Below are positions 27,995 to 37,465 of a stretch of DNA of 64,000 bases, piece after piece. The stretch comes from Prevotella herbatica. GTDB taxonomy: Bacteria; Bacteroidota; Bacteroidia; Bacteroidales; Bacteroidaceae. The stretch is from assembly GCF_017347605.1 (NCBI RefSeq), contig NZ_AP024484.1, positions 744,001 through 808,000 on the forward strand, in the 5' to 3' direction. Every line of letters starts with the position of its first letter. Positions within the stretch are counted from its first letter, which is position 1. The notes under the pieces are model-generated. The model was not told the origin of the DNA. It ran no database searches and saw nothing but the letters and a program-made list of their open reading frames with translations. The translations under genes were made by a program, and so were the position numbers.

Positions 27995-28880
27995 TATAAG
28001 TAAAAAGGAACTGGAGAATGATGCACTATATGATACACTCAAAGCTATTAGCGATTGCGTTACAGGCTTGGGACTTAAGCTCTATGTAGTAGGGGCTACG
28101 GCCAGAGATCTTATGATGAAGTTACTTGACGAGTATCCATCAAAACGTAAAACTAAAGATCTTGATGTGGCAATTGCCTTATCCGACTGGTCACAATTCG
28201 AAAATCTTAGCAAGATTCTCCAAAAGAATTATTTCCGAAAAGATCCTGCGAATCAGAAATTCTATTATGAAGGGGAAACACATGATAATGATTACGAGGT
28301 AGATGTTGTTCCCTTTGGAGATATTGCCGGAGAAGACGAGACTTTGTTATGGCCACCTGAAGACGAAAAAGCAATGTCTGTGAAGTGTTTTACTGAAGTT
28401 ATGAATAAGAGCATGCCTATAACTATCAATAAATTGTTTAACATAAACATTGCTACGCTGGCTGGGCAATTTTTAATTAAACTTGATGCTTGGAATGATA
28501 GACATACAGCAGAATATAATTCCAAAGATGCCGATGACATGTTTTTAATCCTTAGTAAATATCACGACGCATATATCAATGAGCAAAACATCACTCCACC
28601 CGATGCGGTTGATTATATCAACCATGATAATGAAATGATATGGGGAGCCCAATGGTTAGCTAGTGACATAAAAAATATATTAAGCAATAAGCATCTTATT
28701 TATTATGCCAGCATGATTAATGCAGAACTTTCCAAAGGAAATGAAAGTCACCTTATCACTAACTTCATCAGACTGTATGGCGAAGACAAAAAGGAAGCCT
28801 ATGATATCATCATAAACATCTGGTCAAATATATACAATATTCTAAACCAAGAAATAAAGACAAAAAATGAAAATAAATAG
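27984..28880 (+). CDS. Polymerase-beta-fold nucleotidyltransferase (AbiEii-like toxin candidate)
   Basis: A 298-residue protein with the nucleotidyltransferase signature: VVGATARDLMM (residues 35-45), the metal-binding DLD (Asp59 and Asp61 in TKDLDVAI) and a third acid, Asp107, in YEVDVVPFG. The remainder is helical. The order matches AbiEii/MNT-type proteins, which transfer nucleotides to tRNA or proteins. All three catalytic acids are present, so activity is expected. It lies between an AbiEi-like gene (11-base overlap) and a PP2C phosphatase gene (14-base overlap), so the three are co-translated. Confidence 0.82.
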   Translation: MKSSISKKELENDALYDTLKAISDCVTGLGLKLYVVGATARDLMMKLLDEYPSKRKTKDLDVAIALSDWSQFENLSKILQKNYFRKDPANQKFYYEGETHDNDYEVDVVPFGDIAGEDETLLWPPEDEKAMSVKCFTEVMNKSMPITINKLFNINIATLAGQFLIKLDAWNDRHTAEYNSKDADDMFLILSKYHDAYINEQNITPPDAVDYINHDNEMIWGAQWLASDIKNILSNKHLIYYASMINAELSKGNESHLITNFIRLYGEDKKEAYDIIINIWSNIYNILNQEIKTKNENK

Positions 28881-29502
28881 TTTTTCTATCGGAAGTACAC
28901 CTATTAATGAAGATTTCTTTGTGTGGCGTAATATGGGCATTAATGGTTATGTTATTGTTCTAGCTGACGGAATGGGAGGACTATCTCATGGAGATGTTGC
29001 TGCACAGATTGCAGGTAAAGCTGCTGTAGAGTACATTATCAACAATTATAAAGATTTTCACTCAGAAACAATAATATTGAAAGAGGCTCTAAAGGTGGCA
29101 GATAATGCTATTGCAACAAAAGGACTAGCAAAATATAAATGTAGAATGGGCACAACCATTGCAATAGCCATTGTTTCTGATTACCAGATATTTTATACAT
29201 GGCAAGGAAATGTGCGTATCTATTTAAAGAATCATAATACACTATCAGTATTAACCACTGACCACATATTAAATATAAATTATGATCAGAAAAGAGTTAC
29301 CAGAAGCATTAAAGGTACAGGACTTCGTGAAGATATCCCAGTTAAAAAAGAGAGTCTATCTCGTAATGATACCATATTCTTCTGTACCGATGGACTCTAC
29401 AATATAGCAGGATCAATGTTAAGCGATAATAACATAAACGAAATTAAGGAGAGAATTATCAATCCTGAAGATGACGCGTCATTAATCCAGATTGATATTT
29501 GA
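28867..29502 (+). CDS. PP2C-family phosphatase, third gene of the AbiEi/NTase operon
   Basis: A 211-residue compact PP2C phosphatase domain. Metal-site motifs are seen in order: NEDFFVW (residues 14-20), LADGMGGLSHG (Asp34), CRMGTTIAIA, FCTDGLYN and DDASLIQI at the C-terminus. The usual GDSR motif is changed to GNVR in WQGNVRIYL. It has no sensor, membrane or kinase domain. It overlaps the nucleotidyltransferase gene by 14 bases. Its job could be to reverse a modification made by the nucleotidyltransferase or to act on a serine/threonine-phosphorylated target (inference). Confidence 0.82.
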   Translation: MKINSFSIGSTPINEDFFVWRNMGINGYVIVLADGMGGLSHGDVAAQIAGKAAVEYIINNYKDFHSETIILKEALKVADNAIATKGLAKYKCRMGTTIAIAIVSDYQIFYTWQGNVRIYLKNHNTLSVLTTDHILNINYDQKRVTRSIKGTGLREDIPVKKESLSRNDTIFFCTDGLYNIAGSMLSDNNINEIKERIINPEDDASLIQIDI

Positions 29503-29716
29503 CCAAGATATCTCTGTGAACTATTTTAATCACGATTATAATTTTCTCGTTGTTTTTCATGACAAGACAGTCTATAATAAATATGAAATCATAAACGATA
29601 AGAGATTGATAAACTGCTTTACTCTAAAAATTACAACTCTAACTTAAATTTAGGCAAAAAGAATTTTATATATTATAAAAAAAGTAGTTTACTTTTATCT
29701 TTAAATAATATTTTAC

Positions 29717-29724
29717 TACCTTTG
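29717..29724 (+). promoter_or_regulatory. -7 element (TACCTTTG) for the 909-residue barrel gene
   Basis: TACCTTTG matches TAnnTTTG and lies 20 bases before the ATG at 29744. Confidence 0.65.
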
Positions 29725-29743
29725 TGAGGTATAATCTATAAAA

Positions 29744-32473
29744 ATGAACCGCAAAAAAACTTATATCTTAACATTAATGTTATTAATCTGTTCCGTATCT
29801 GCGTTTGCTTCAAAACAAGATGAACAGAAAATTAGCAAACAGAAGACTATTATCGTTTTTGGGAATGTATTTGATTCCTTTATCAAAAATCTTCCTGTAC
29901 GAGCGAAAGTTACTCTGATGTCTGAAGACCCTCTGGTTATTGACACAACTACCTGCCACTTAGAAAAAATATTATCAAGATATTACTTTCATGTACCAAC
30001 TGTTGAAAAAACATATATCATTAAATGCTCCTGTCAAGGCTATGATGATAACTATTTCTCATTTAACATGAAACCCCAAAAAGGACAAGACGAGTATTAT
30101 GTCACGACCCATCGTATGAAGAAAATTCATTATATTAACGAGGTTACAGTAAAAGCAACTAGAATACAAGTCGCTTATCGGGGTGACACTATCGTTTACG
30201 ACGCCTCAGCTTTCAATCTTCCTGACGGTTCTATGCTTGATGCGCTTGTCAGACAACTTCCGGGAGCCAAAATCAATGATCGGGGAGAAATTTACATTCA
30301 TGGCGAAAAGATAGATTACTTGACATTAAATGGAAATGATTTCTTTAAAGGAAAGAATCAAGTAATTATGGAAAACCTACCCTACTTCACTATTAAAGAT
30401 CTCAAAGTTTACCATAAGGAAAGACCACTATCTGAACAGAATGGTATTGAAAGAAGGAAAGACTACGTGATGGATGTACGCCTTAAAAAGAAATACGTGA
30501 ACAGTTCTCTGGTCAATGGAGAAGCAGGAGCCGGAACTAAAGATAGATGGAAAGCTCGCATTTTTGGTCTTATGATGGGTGACGAGACTCATATTGCAAC
30601 TTTTGCCAATACAAACAATACAAATGAAGACCACAAGCCAGGAATGGATGGAAGCTGGGATCCGGCATCATCCCCAAAGGGAGTAAAGACCACAAAACAA
30701 GCTGGATTTACGCTTGAGAAGAATACGAATGGATATCGTACACGCGAAAATCTTGACGTATTAGCAAAATGGGATGATGATAACATCCGAGAAATCGATC
30801 ACAAAGAATCTTTTTCCTCAGAAGGGAATATCCTAAAAAACACAACTTCAACCACGCAAAACAAAAACATAGATTTATCTTTAGCCCAAGTTTACGCTCA
30901 TGAAGGGAATATCAATTTCTATACTGAATTTTTTCTTAACTATAGTAACCAAAAGAGATACTCAGAGAGTATAGATTCTCTTTTTCAGAACAGGTTTATT
31001 AATCTTCAAAATTATTATTCGAACAACAATCACAAAATGTTCGATACAAGACTCCATGTAAATTTTGGTTTTCGCTTACCTTGGAGACACTACCTTAGTT
31101 TGGATCTAAACGGAACTTATAATACCAATAAGCCAAACAACAGCAGCACCAACCAGAGTATATATTATGCAGATCTATCTAAATATAAAAAACTGGAATA
31201 CTTTAACGACAATGCTAACAATCACTATTCATATTCTGCAGAATTGGGGTATAACATACATCTACCTAAAGGCTGGTCATTCGGGCCGTCTCTCTCTTTT
31301 ACCAATAGACAGGATAACAAAACGCAAAACTACTTTGCCAAAGATTCCTTAGATGATCATCTTGGTACAAATAGTTACAATTATCATTCAACAGAACATA
31401 GATGGCAGGCAGCATTGAATGTTACTAAGAACATTAACAACTCAATATTCTCCCTAAAGATTCCTGTAGATTGGGTGAAAGAACAGATGTATTATCATCA
31501 ATCTTTACTTGACACAATAGCTAACCGCTCAAAAGTTTTATTTAACCCTAATTTGTGGTATAGTCGCTTTGGAAAGAATAAACAAACGATCAGATATAGC
31601 ATGAACGTAGAGCAGCCCTCTTTTGATCTTCTTATGCCATATAAAAACAGTATTAATCCTCTATCATTAGCCATAAATAATCCGAATCTAAGAAACAGAA
31701 TAACTCACGATTTACAAATGAGTACGAATATTCGCAATGATTCCATAGACCTTACATGGTGGGTAAAGGCGCATGCAAGCTGTATTCTTCACGAATGGGG
31801 CAATCATGTCAATTATGACACCACAACAGGTAGCTATACTTACAGAATGGATAATGTTTCAAAGCCTAATTGGCAAGCTAATTTGGAAATGGGATTAGAG
31901 AAATACTTGGACCTTAAAAAACGAATCAGTCTAGATATAGATGGCACCATTAAGTATGATCACAATGTTGATTTTGATATCGCATATAATAACACAACTG
32001 CCAATCTTAGTCTTGTGAAAACCCTTGTAACAGGATTGAATGCAAAATTAAACTATCGCTACGAAACATTCTCTGCAGGGCTAACGGGTAAAGTATCTGG
32101 CAGATTCTCTAGAAGTGACCGAACAGATTTCACTTCTATCAATGCCTATGACTACCAATATGGAGGCAAATTGCAGTACACAATCCCTATCATCAAATTT
32201 ACAATAGCGACAGATGCAACGATGTACAGTCGGCGTGGTTATGGTAGTAGTTTAATGAATACCAATGATTTCTTATTGAATGCCCAGCTAACCCATCCTT
32301 TTACCAAAGGCAGAATTATTGCAAAACTTCAAACATTTGACTTGCTTCACCAAATGAAGTCAACAAAATATTCAGTAAATGCACAAGGAAGGACAGAAAT
32401 ACGGTATAATAATATTCCAAGCTATCTAATGTTCTCATTATCTTTTAACCTCATAAAAGGAAAACAAAAATAA
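29744..32473 (+). CDS. Outer-membrane beta-barrel protein with carboxypeptidase-like N-terminus
   Basis: A 909-residue exported protein: signal peptide at residues 1-22 (ends SAFAS), beta-sandwich domain to about residue 125, then TonB-receptor-like plug features (VDDASAFNLPDGSMLDALVRQLPG type: here VYDASAFNLPDGSML and LVRQLPGAKINDRGEIYIHG). The barrel fills the rest with many aromatic-rich strands (for example LNLSLVKTLVTG near the end) and closes with SLSFNLIKGKQK. No SusD partner. It is followed by its own ECF-sigma locus 115 bases on, but that locus has a separate promoter at 32478-32485. Ligand unknown. Confidence 0.85.
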   Translation: MNRKKTYILTLMLLICSVSAFASKQDEQKISKQKTIIVFGNVFDSFIKNLPVRAKVTLMSEDPLVIDTTTCHLEKILSRYYFHVPTVEKTYIIKCSCQGYDDNYFSFNMKPQKGQDEYYVTTHRMKKIHYINEVTVKATRIQVAYRGDTIVYDASAFNLPDGSMLDALVRQLPGAKINDRGEIYIHGEKIDYLTLNGNDFFKGKNQVIMENLPYFTIKDLKVYHKERPLSEQNGIERRKDYVMDVRLKKKYVNSSLVNGEAGAGTKDRWKARIFGLMMGDETHIATFANTNNTNEDHKPGMDGSWDPASSPKGVKTTKQAGFTLEKNTNGYRTRENLDVLAKWDDDNIREIDHKESFSSEGNILKNTTSTTQNKNIDLSLAQVYAHEGNINFYTEFFLNYSNQKRYSESIDSLFQNRFINLQNYYSNNNHKMFDTRLHVNFGFRLPWRHYLSLDLNGTYNTNKPNNSSTNQSIYYADLSKYKKLEYFNDNANNHYSYSAELGYNIHLPKGWSFGPSLSFTNRQDNKTQNYFAKDSLDDHLGTNSYNYHSTEHRWQAALNVTKNINNSIFSLKIPVDWVKEQMYYHQSLLDTIANRSKVLFNPNLWYSRFGKNKQTIRYSMNVEQPSFDLLMPYKNSINPLSLAINNPNLRNRITHDLQMSTNIRNDSIDLTWWVKAHASCILHEWGNHVNYDTTTGSYTYRMDNVSKPNWQANLEMGLEKYLDLKKRISLDIDGTIKYDHNVDFDIAYNNTTANLSLVKTLVTGLNAKLNYRYETFSAGLTGKVSGRFSRSDRTDFTSINAYDYQYGGKLQYTIPIIKFTIATDATMYSRRGYGSSLMNTNDFLLNAQLTHPFTKGRIIAKLQTFDLLHQMKSTKYSVNAQGRTEIRYNNIPSYLMFSLSFNLIKGKQK

Positions 32474-32477
32474 TAGC

Positions 32478-32485
32478 TATCTTTG
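32478..32485 (+). promoter_or_regulatory. -7 element (TATCTTTG) for the ECF sigma operon
   Basis: TATCTTTG matches TAnnTTTG immediately behind the stop of the previous gene; leader to 32588 is about 95 bases. Confidence 0.55.
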
Positions 32486-32587
32486 TAATCATAAAAACGA
32501 ATGATACTTTAAAGAATAATGACGTTACTACTAAAAAAACTTATGTCTTGCTTAGTTTTTTATATTGTAGAACTGTATTATTAGTAT

Positions 32588-33067
32588 ATGAAGCAAAAAA
32601 CTGACATAGAAAGAATATTCCGAACACATTATGAGAAGATGTACAATCTTGCCAGATGCATTCTCTATGATGAAGACGAATGTAAGGATGTGGTGAGTGA
32701 TGTATTCGCTAAAATCCTTACAGAACAGTTTGTCCTTTTACCAGAAAGTGAAGAGTTTTACCTTATGCGTAGTGTGAAAAACAGATGTCTGAACATCCTT
32801 GCACACAAAACGACAAAAGAAAAGGTAGTGAAATTACTTATGGATGAAAATGACAACATGTTTCTGGAAAGTGATAATGAGCTACTCGACCGCCTGATGC
32901 AGATTATTGATAGGCTCGAACCTCCTATCCGTAAATTGATTCTTAGACTACGTTATCTCCAGGAAATGTCGTATCAAGAAATTGCAGACCAAGAAGGAGT
33001 TAGCAAAGTCACAGTTTACAATCACCTTTCACAGGCAATAGACTTTATTCGTAAACAATTAAAATAA
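32588..33067 (+). CDS. ECF-type RNA polymerase sigma factor
   Basis: A 159-residue ECF sigma factor of the Bacteroidetes Fec-like group. Region 2 is at residues about 8-70 (IFRTHYEKMYNLARCILYDEDECKDVVSDVFAK) written here in parts: FRTHYEKMYNLAR and DECKDVVSDVFAKI. Region 4 is EPPIRKLILRLRYLQEMSYQEIADQEG with SKVTVYNHLSQAIDFIRKQL, the helix-turn-helix. It precedes an anti-sigma gene by 8 bases and a receptor gene, the standard trio for outside-to-inside signalling. Confidence 0.93.
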   Translation: MKQKTDIERIFRTHYEKMYNLARCILYDEDECKDVVSDVFAKILTEQFVLLPESEEFYLMRSVKNRCLNILAHKTTKEKVVKLLMDENDNMFLESDNELLDRLMQIIDRLEPPIRKLILRLRYLQEMSYQEIADQEGVSKVTVYNHLSQAIDFIRKQLK

Positions 33068-33075
33068 GCAAGACT

Positions 33076-33723
33076 ATGATTAATAAAACGATAGAAGAAA
33101 AGAAGAAGGTATTCTTTGATATCCAAGAACATCCGGATAGATATTCAGATCAGCAGATTGAAGAAATTCTAGCTGATGAGGAATTGAAAGCAACAATTCA
33201 TGATGCTGCAAGAATTAAACGAGCTATTAAAAAGCTAAATCCACAAAAGGTAAATGTGGATGATGCTTGGCAACAATTCTCAAAGACACATTTTCGTCAC
33301 CAACATAACTGGATGAAAATTGCAGCCTCTATAATCGGCATTGTTTTTCTTTCTGGCGTAGCTCTGGCAGCAGTCATTCAGTTAGGTATATTACATACTT
33401 CACCAAGTCATAAACCGACCATAAAACCGAGTATAACAAAACAGGTGAATAGCCAGGACTATGCAAAAACTGAGAAGGAAATAAAGAAAGACTCTGTAGA
33501 CATGAAGCCTGTGGTATTTGAAAATGCTAAGCTGAAAGATGTTCTAGATCAGATGGCAACATTCTATAATGTGAAGGTTGTTTATCAGAATGAAGATACT
33601 GGTAAAATTAGATTATTCTTTAATTGGGACAAGAAGCAATCTCTAGATTATTGTCTTAAGATACTTAATGGTTTTGAACACATCAACATCATCTATTCAG
33701 ACAACACTATAACTGTGGAATGA
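33076..33723 (+). CDS. FecR-like anti-sigma factor with DUF4974 domain
   Basis: A 215-residue single-pass membrane protein. Residues 1-75 are the cytoplasmic sigma-binding part. A membrane helix is at residues about 80-102 (MKIAASIIGIVFLSGVALAA). The periplasmic part is short and ends in a DUF4974/STN-like fold (FENAKLKDVLDQMATFYNVK...TITVE). The large central FecR domain usual in the family is missing, so this is a reduced version. The start codon of the receptor gene overlaps its stop (ATGA at 33720). It would hold the sigma factor until the receptor signals ligand. Confidence 0.85.
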   Translation: MINKTIEEKKKVFFDIQEHPDRYSDQQIEEILADEELKATIHDAARIKRAIKKLNPQKVNVDDAWQQFSKTHFRHQHNWMKIAASIIGIVFLSGVALAAVIQLGILHTSPSHKPTIKPSITKQVNSQDYAKTEKEIKKDSVDMKPVVFENAKLKDVLDQMATFYNVKVVYQNEDTGKIRLFFNWDKKQSLDYCLKILNGFEHINIIYSDNTITVE

Positions 33724-36251
33724 TCATGAGAAAGACTATTATCATTTTATTATGCGCATTAAGTCTTCATCTTTCTGCCCAACGTGTAAATCTTCATTAT
33801 AATAACACACCGATATCAGCTATTCTCAAACAGTTGAATAGTGAACAACATAACTATGCCATCAATTTTATTTATAATGAATTGGAGGACTTTCATGTAA
33901 CTACAGACATTAAAAATAAAACCATACCTGATGCCATCAGACAGATGATAGGATTCTACCCTATCAAAATGACAACAATGGATGAAAACATTCTGCTTGT
34001 AGAGTGCATTCAAAAGGCAGCACTCCACTACAAAGGGCGAATCATTGATGAGCATGGACAATCACTAGAATTTGCAAACATCACACTATTATCACCAACT
34101 GACTCTACCATTATAGGCAATGGAGTAAGCAATGAGGATGGATATTTCGTTATTCCGTGCGAATCACAGAAAGTGATAGCTCGTATCTCTTATGTAGGCT
34201 ACAAGACTATCAAGCGAACATTTACTAATCCAAATATGGGACTTACCAAATTGGAGCCTTCTCAAATGATGGTGAAAGGAGTCGTTGTAAAAGGGCATCT
34301 GATTACTCGTTCTGCTGAAGGATTAACTGTCAACATTGAGAAAAGTCCACTAGCTGATATTGGCTATGCGTCGGATGTGCTAAAGCACCTGCCACTTGTT
34401 ACATTGAAAAACGATGTTTACGGTGTTTTGGGCAAAGGGACACCACTTATTTATATCAATAACCGATTGGTATACGATAATACGGAACTAAAGCAACTTA
34501 ATTCCTCTGAAATAAAGAATGTGAAGGTTATTATTAACCCTGGCGCAGAATACGATGCTACAGTAAATTCTGTCATCCGAATATCTACGATTAAAGCTAA
34601 GGGCGATGGATTAAGTGGTATTGTAGACGGAAATTTAAGTGCAGAGCGTGTGTTATCACACCAAGCTGGTGGAACATTAAACTATAGAAAAAATGGTTTG
34701 GATATTTTTGGATCTGCAAGATACTACAGAAATATGTTAAGTGCAAACCAAACGATGGATAGTCATAACGGAGATTGGGAAAACAGTGATAAACTTAAAC
34801 TCAAAGGACGAAACCTTACCCTGTTAACAACTTTAGGTACTAACTATCAATGGAATAGCCGCTCATCTGTAGGATTACGTTACCAATTCACCGACACCCC
34901 AAGTAATCACTTCAATGCTTTTGACGACTTGGAAGGACAACATCTAGGTATCGTGACCTATCGTGCCTCATCTCAAGACTACAGACAGCGAACATCTAAG
35001 CGCCACTACGTGAATGCTTATTTAGACTACGGGTTCAATGATGATTCCTATTTGAAACTTGATATGGACTATCTTAATGGAAATAGCAATGATAAACAAG
35101 ACTACAACATTTCGCAAAGTAATCTCAGTTCACATAACAACGCAAAGAACAAACTATATGCAGGAAGACTCATCTTTGTTTCTCCCTTATTAGGCGGAAA
35201 TGTTAAGACTGGTATGGAAGCCTCATATACGAACAACAATAATAACTACAAAGTAGTTGATGGCGCAACCGTGCAAAACGATCTCCATTCAACAACAAAC
35301 AAAGCCAACCAACAACTTTATGCAGGGTTCTTAGAATATAACAAATCATGGAATGAACATTGGAGCGCAAATATAGGGTTTAGATACGAATATACCAACT
35401 TTAATTACTATGTTGACGCTATAAAATCCCCAGAAGCCAGTCAATCGTATGGTGGCTTTTTCCCATCGGGGTCTATTGCCTATAATATTGGTAATGTAGA
35501 TATTTCACTGGCTTACCGTTATACAACGCAACGACCATCTTATTTTCAACTACGCAATGCTGTAGCCATAAATAGTCCGTATTCATACGAAGGTGGAAAT
35601 CCAGAGTTGCAACCTAGCAAAACAAATATGCTTACGCTAACATTAGCATGGAAAGACCTCCAGTTTGTTTCTACCTATGCAACAATAAAAGATGGTATTT
35701 CATTCATTTATGATCACTATGAGACTAATGATTCTATTGCTTTCTTTCAAACTCGCAATATGGATAGACGCTACATGAACTTTTCTGCCAACTACTCTCC
35801 TACACTATTCAAAATATGGAAACCTGAATTGCAAGTGAATTTCACGAAACCATTTGTGTCATATAATGGTCAAAGATACAACAAGCCTAACTGGTATTTT
35901 GAAATGGATAATCTTTTAAAACTCTCTACATCTTTTAATGTAGGGTGTGAAATAGACTATACCACAGCTGGACATACGGATAACGGCGTGAGGTATTACT
36001 ATGCAAACTCTTATGCCGAACTATACTTTGTAAAAACATTCTTAAATAACCGACTGCGATTGAACTTAAGTGTTACTAACATATTCAACACGAGTCGTGA
36101 GAAATGGCAAATTGACACGAATGGGGTTATTAGTAATAAATGGAATGATAATGATAAGAGGACATTTAAACTTACTGTGACCTACCGCTTTAATGAGTCG
36201 AAGAGCAAGTATAAAGGAACGGCATCTACTGACGAATTGAAACGACTATAA
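33720..36251 (+). CDS. Outer-membrane receptor with STN-like signalling domain
   Basis: An 843-residue exported barrel: signal peptide (to about residue 20, SLHLSA), then a secretin/TonB-STN-like domain (NLHYNNTPISAILKQLNSEQ onward to about 95) that can contact the anti-sigma factor, then a carboxypeptidase-like sandwich (YKGRIIDEHGQSLEFANITL), a plug segment (VLKHLPLVTLKNDVYGVLG) and the barrel (OMP_b-brl_3 type). Start may be ATG at 33720 or 33726. It forms a transenvelope signalling cascade with the two genes before it. The ligand is unknown; no SusD is present. A strong hairpin terminator follows at 36321. Confidence 0.88.
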   Translation: MIMRKTIIILLCALSLHLSAQRVNLHYNNTPISAILKQLNSEQHNYAINFIYNELEDFHVTTDIKNKTIPDAIRQMIGFYPIKMTTMDENILLVECIQKAALHYKGRIIDEHGQSLEFANITLLSPTDSTIIGNGVSNEDGYFVIPCESQKVIARISYVGYKTIKRTFTNPNMGLTKLEPSQMMVKGVVVKGHLITRSAEGLTVNIEKSPLADIGYASDVLKHLPLVTLKNDVYGVLGKGTPLIYINNRLVYDNTELKQLNSSEIKNVKVIINPGAEYDATVNSVIRISTIKAKGDGLSGIVDGNLSAERVLSHQAGGTLNYRKNGLDIFGSARYYRNMLSANQTMDSHNGDWENSDKLKLKGRNLTLLTTLGTNYQWNSRSSVGLRYQFTDTPSNHFNAFDDLEGQHLGIVTYRASSQDYRQRTSKRHYVNAYLDYGFNDDSYLKLDMDYLNGNSNDKQDYNISQSNLSSHNNAKNKLYAGRLIFVSPLLGGNVKTGMEASYTNNNNNYKVVDGATVQNDLHSTTNKANQQLYAGFLEYNKSWNEHWSANIGFRYEYTNFNYYVDAIKSPEASQSYGGFFPSGSIAYNIGNVDISLAYRYTTQRPSYFQLRNAVAINSPYSYEGGNPELQPSKTNMLTLTLAWKDLQFVSTYATIKDGISFIYDHYETNDSIAFFQTRNMDRRYMNFSANYSPTLFKIWKPELQVNFTKPFVSYNGQRYNKPNWYFEMDNLLKLSTSFNVGCEIDYTTAGHTDNGVRYYYANSYAELYFVKTFLNNRLRLNLSVTNIFNTSREKWQIDTNGVISNKWNDNDKRTFKLTVTYRFNESKSKYKGTASTDELKRL

Positions 36252-36320
36252 ATAATGCAGGTAGCGTTATGCATGAGCAGAAATGCATCAATACGCAAAA
36301 AGCTTATGAGTTGTCGTCCA

Positions 36321-36376
36321 TGTTCAACAAAAAGCCTATGTTCATAAATTCATGAACATAGGCTTTTTATTGAACA
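36321..36376 (+). terminator. Long hairpin terminator holding the AbiEi-operon operator sequence
   Basis: Arms of 25 bases with one mismatch (36321-36345 with 36352-36376) and a 6-base loop. The 3' arm includes GGCTTTTTATT, so it can work as an intrinsic terminator behind the receptor gene. Its top, 36339-36358, is identical to the 20-bp operators at 26892 and 26970. Confidence 0.75.
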
Positions 36377-36578
36377 CAACGAAATAACGGGTATAATTTT
36401 TTGTCTTATGAAGCCAAACTACTAAAGACTTGACTATAAAAGTATCTAACAGACAAAAGTGTTTTTGGAAAAGTTAATAACACATTCGCTAGCGTGCTTG
36501 AATATTTAAATAACATATAATACAGACATATTAACCTAAAAATAACTTACGGATAGCACAGATATTAAAATGATATAT

Positions 36579-36586
36579 TATCTTTG
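36579..36586 (+). promoter_or_regulatory. -7 element (TATCTTTG) for the 275-residue surface protein gene
   Basis: TATCTTTG matches TAnnTTTG; leader to the ATG at 36638 is about 45 bases. Confidence 0.6.
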
Positions 36587-36637
36587 CAGTTGCAAAATGA
36601 TTAATAATCAGAACAAAAATTAAACACTAAAAATCTT

Positions 36638-37465
36638 ATGAAAGAAATGAAAAGAGTTTATTTATTATTAATAAGCATCACAATATCTTTATCTGCATTA
36701 TGCCAGACTTCAAAACATTTTACAGGAACTGTAAAGAATGCAAATGGACAGAATATAGAATACGTAACCGTTGTAGTTAAAGACATGGACATAAGAACAA
36801 TAACAGATGCGCGTGGTAATTTCTCTGTCGTTGTTCCTGATAACAATTCGCCCAAACTCGTATTCAGTCATGTTGCTTACTCATCTAAAACTGTTGATAT
36901 AAAAGGTATGTCTGACAAGAGTCATTTGGATGTAGTTATGGAACCTTCAGCATACACTCTTACTGATTTTACAGTTGTCGGTAAGAAGATAAAAGAAAAG
37001 ACTTTAAAGCACAAGGGACTTCCTTTCCCCGGAGATGTCGTATTTAGAGGCAGGAACAATATTGGCGTAGAAATGGGGATTACCGTAAAACCGAAGCATG
37101 ATTTCCACGTTAAGAATATATATCTGCCTGTACACAAAAGCACTTATAGTAAGTGTACATTGAGTGTTAATGTATATGAGATTTTCAATAAAGACAGCTT
37201 AGTTAATATATTGCACAAGCCGATTTATTCTGTTGTGGAAGAATCACAAGCAAAACATACTCTTGAAATAACCCCTCAAGAGCCCCTAGTTTTCACTAAT
37301 CATAAAGGATATTACGTAAGCATAGAAATAGTAGACACACAAAGCGACGGAGCTATATATCTCCCTGCCTATTTAAAAACAAGTTACGTTCGTGATCCCG
37401 ATTCGAGCAAAGTCAAAAAGATACCTATTAACCTAGGACTGTCTATAAAAGGATTTGAATATTAA
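36638..37465 (+). CDS. Exported carboxypeptidase-regulatory-like domain protein
   Basis: A 275-residue protein with signal peptide (residues 1-22, ending SALCQ). A carboxypeptidase-regulatory-like beta-sandwich follows (FTGTVKNANGQNIEYVTVVV through VVMEPSAYTL), as at the N-terminus of TonB receptors, but no barrel. The second half (residues about 115-275) is a separate beta-rich domain beginning KEKTLKHKGLPFPGD and containing HKGYYVSIEIVD. It seems to be a soluble periplasmic or surface-attached protein. No function can be assigned. It has its own promoter and no close partner. Confidence 0.75.
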   Translation: MKEMKRVYLLLISITISLSALCQTSKHFTGTVKNANGQNIEYVTVVVKDMDIRTITDARGNFSVVVPDNNSPKLVFSHVAYSSKTVDIKGMSDKSHLDVVMEPSAYTLTDFTVVGKKIKEKTLKHKGLPFPGDVVFRGRNNIGVEMGITVKPKHDFHVKNIYLPVHKSTYSKCTLSVNVYEIFNKDSLVNILHKPIYSVVEESQAKHTLEITPQEPLVFTNHKGYYVSIEIVDTQSDGAIYLPAYLKTSYVRDPDSSKVKKIPINLGLSIKGFEY

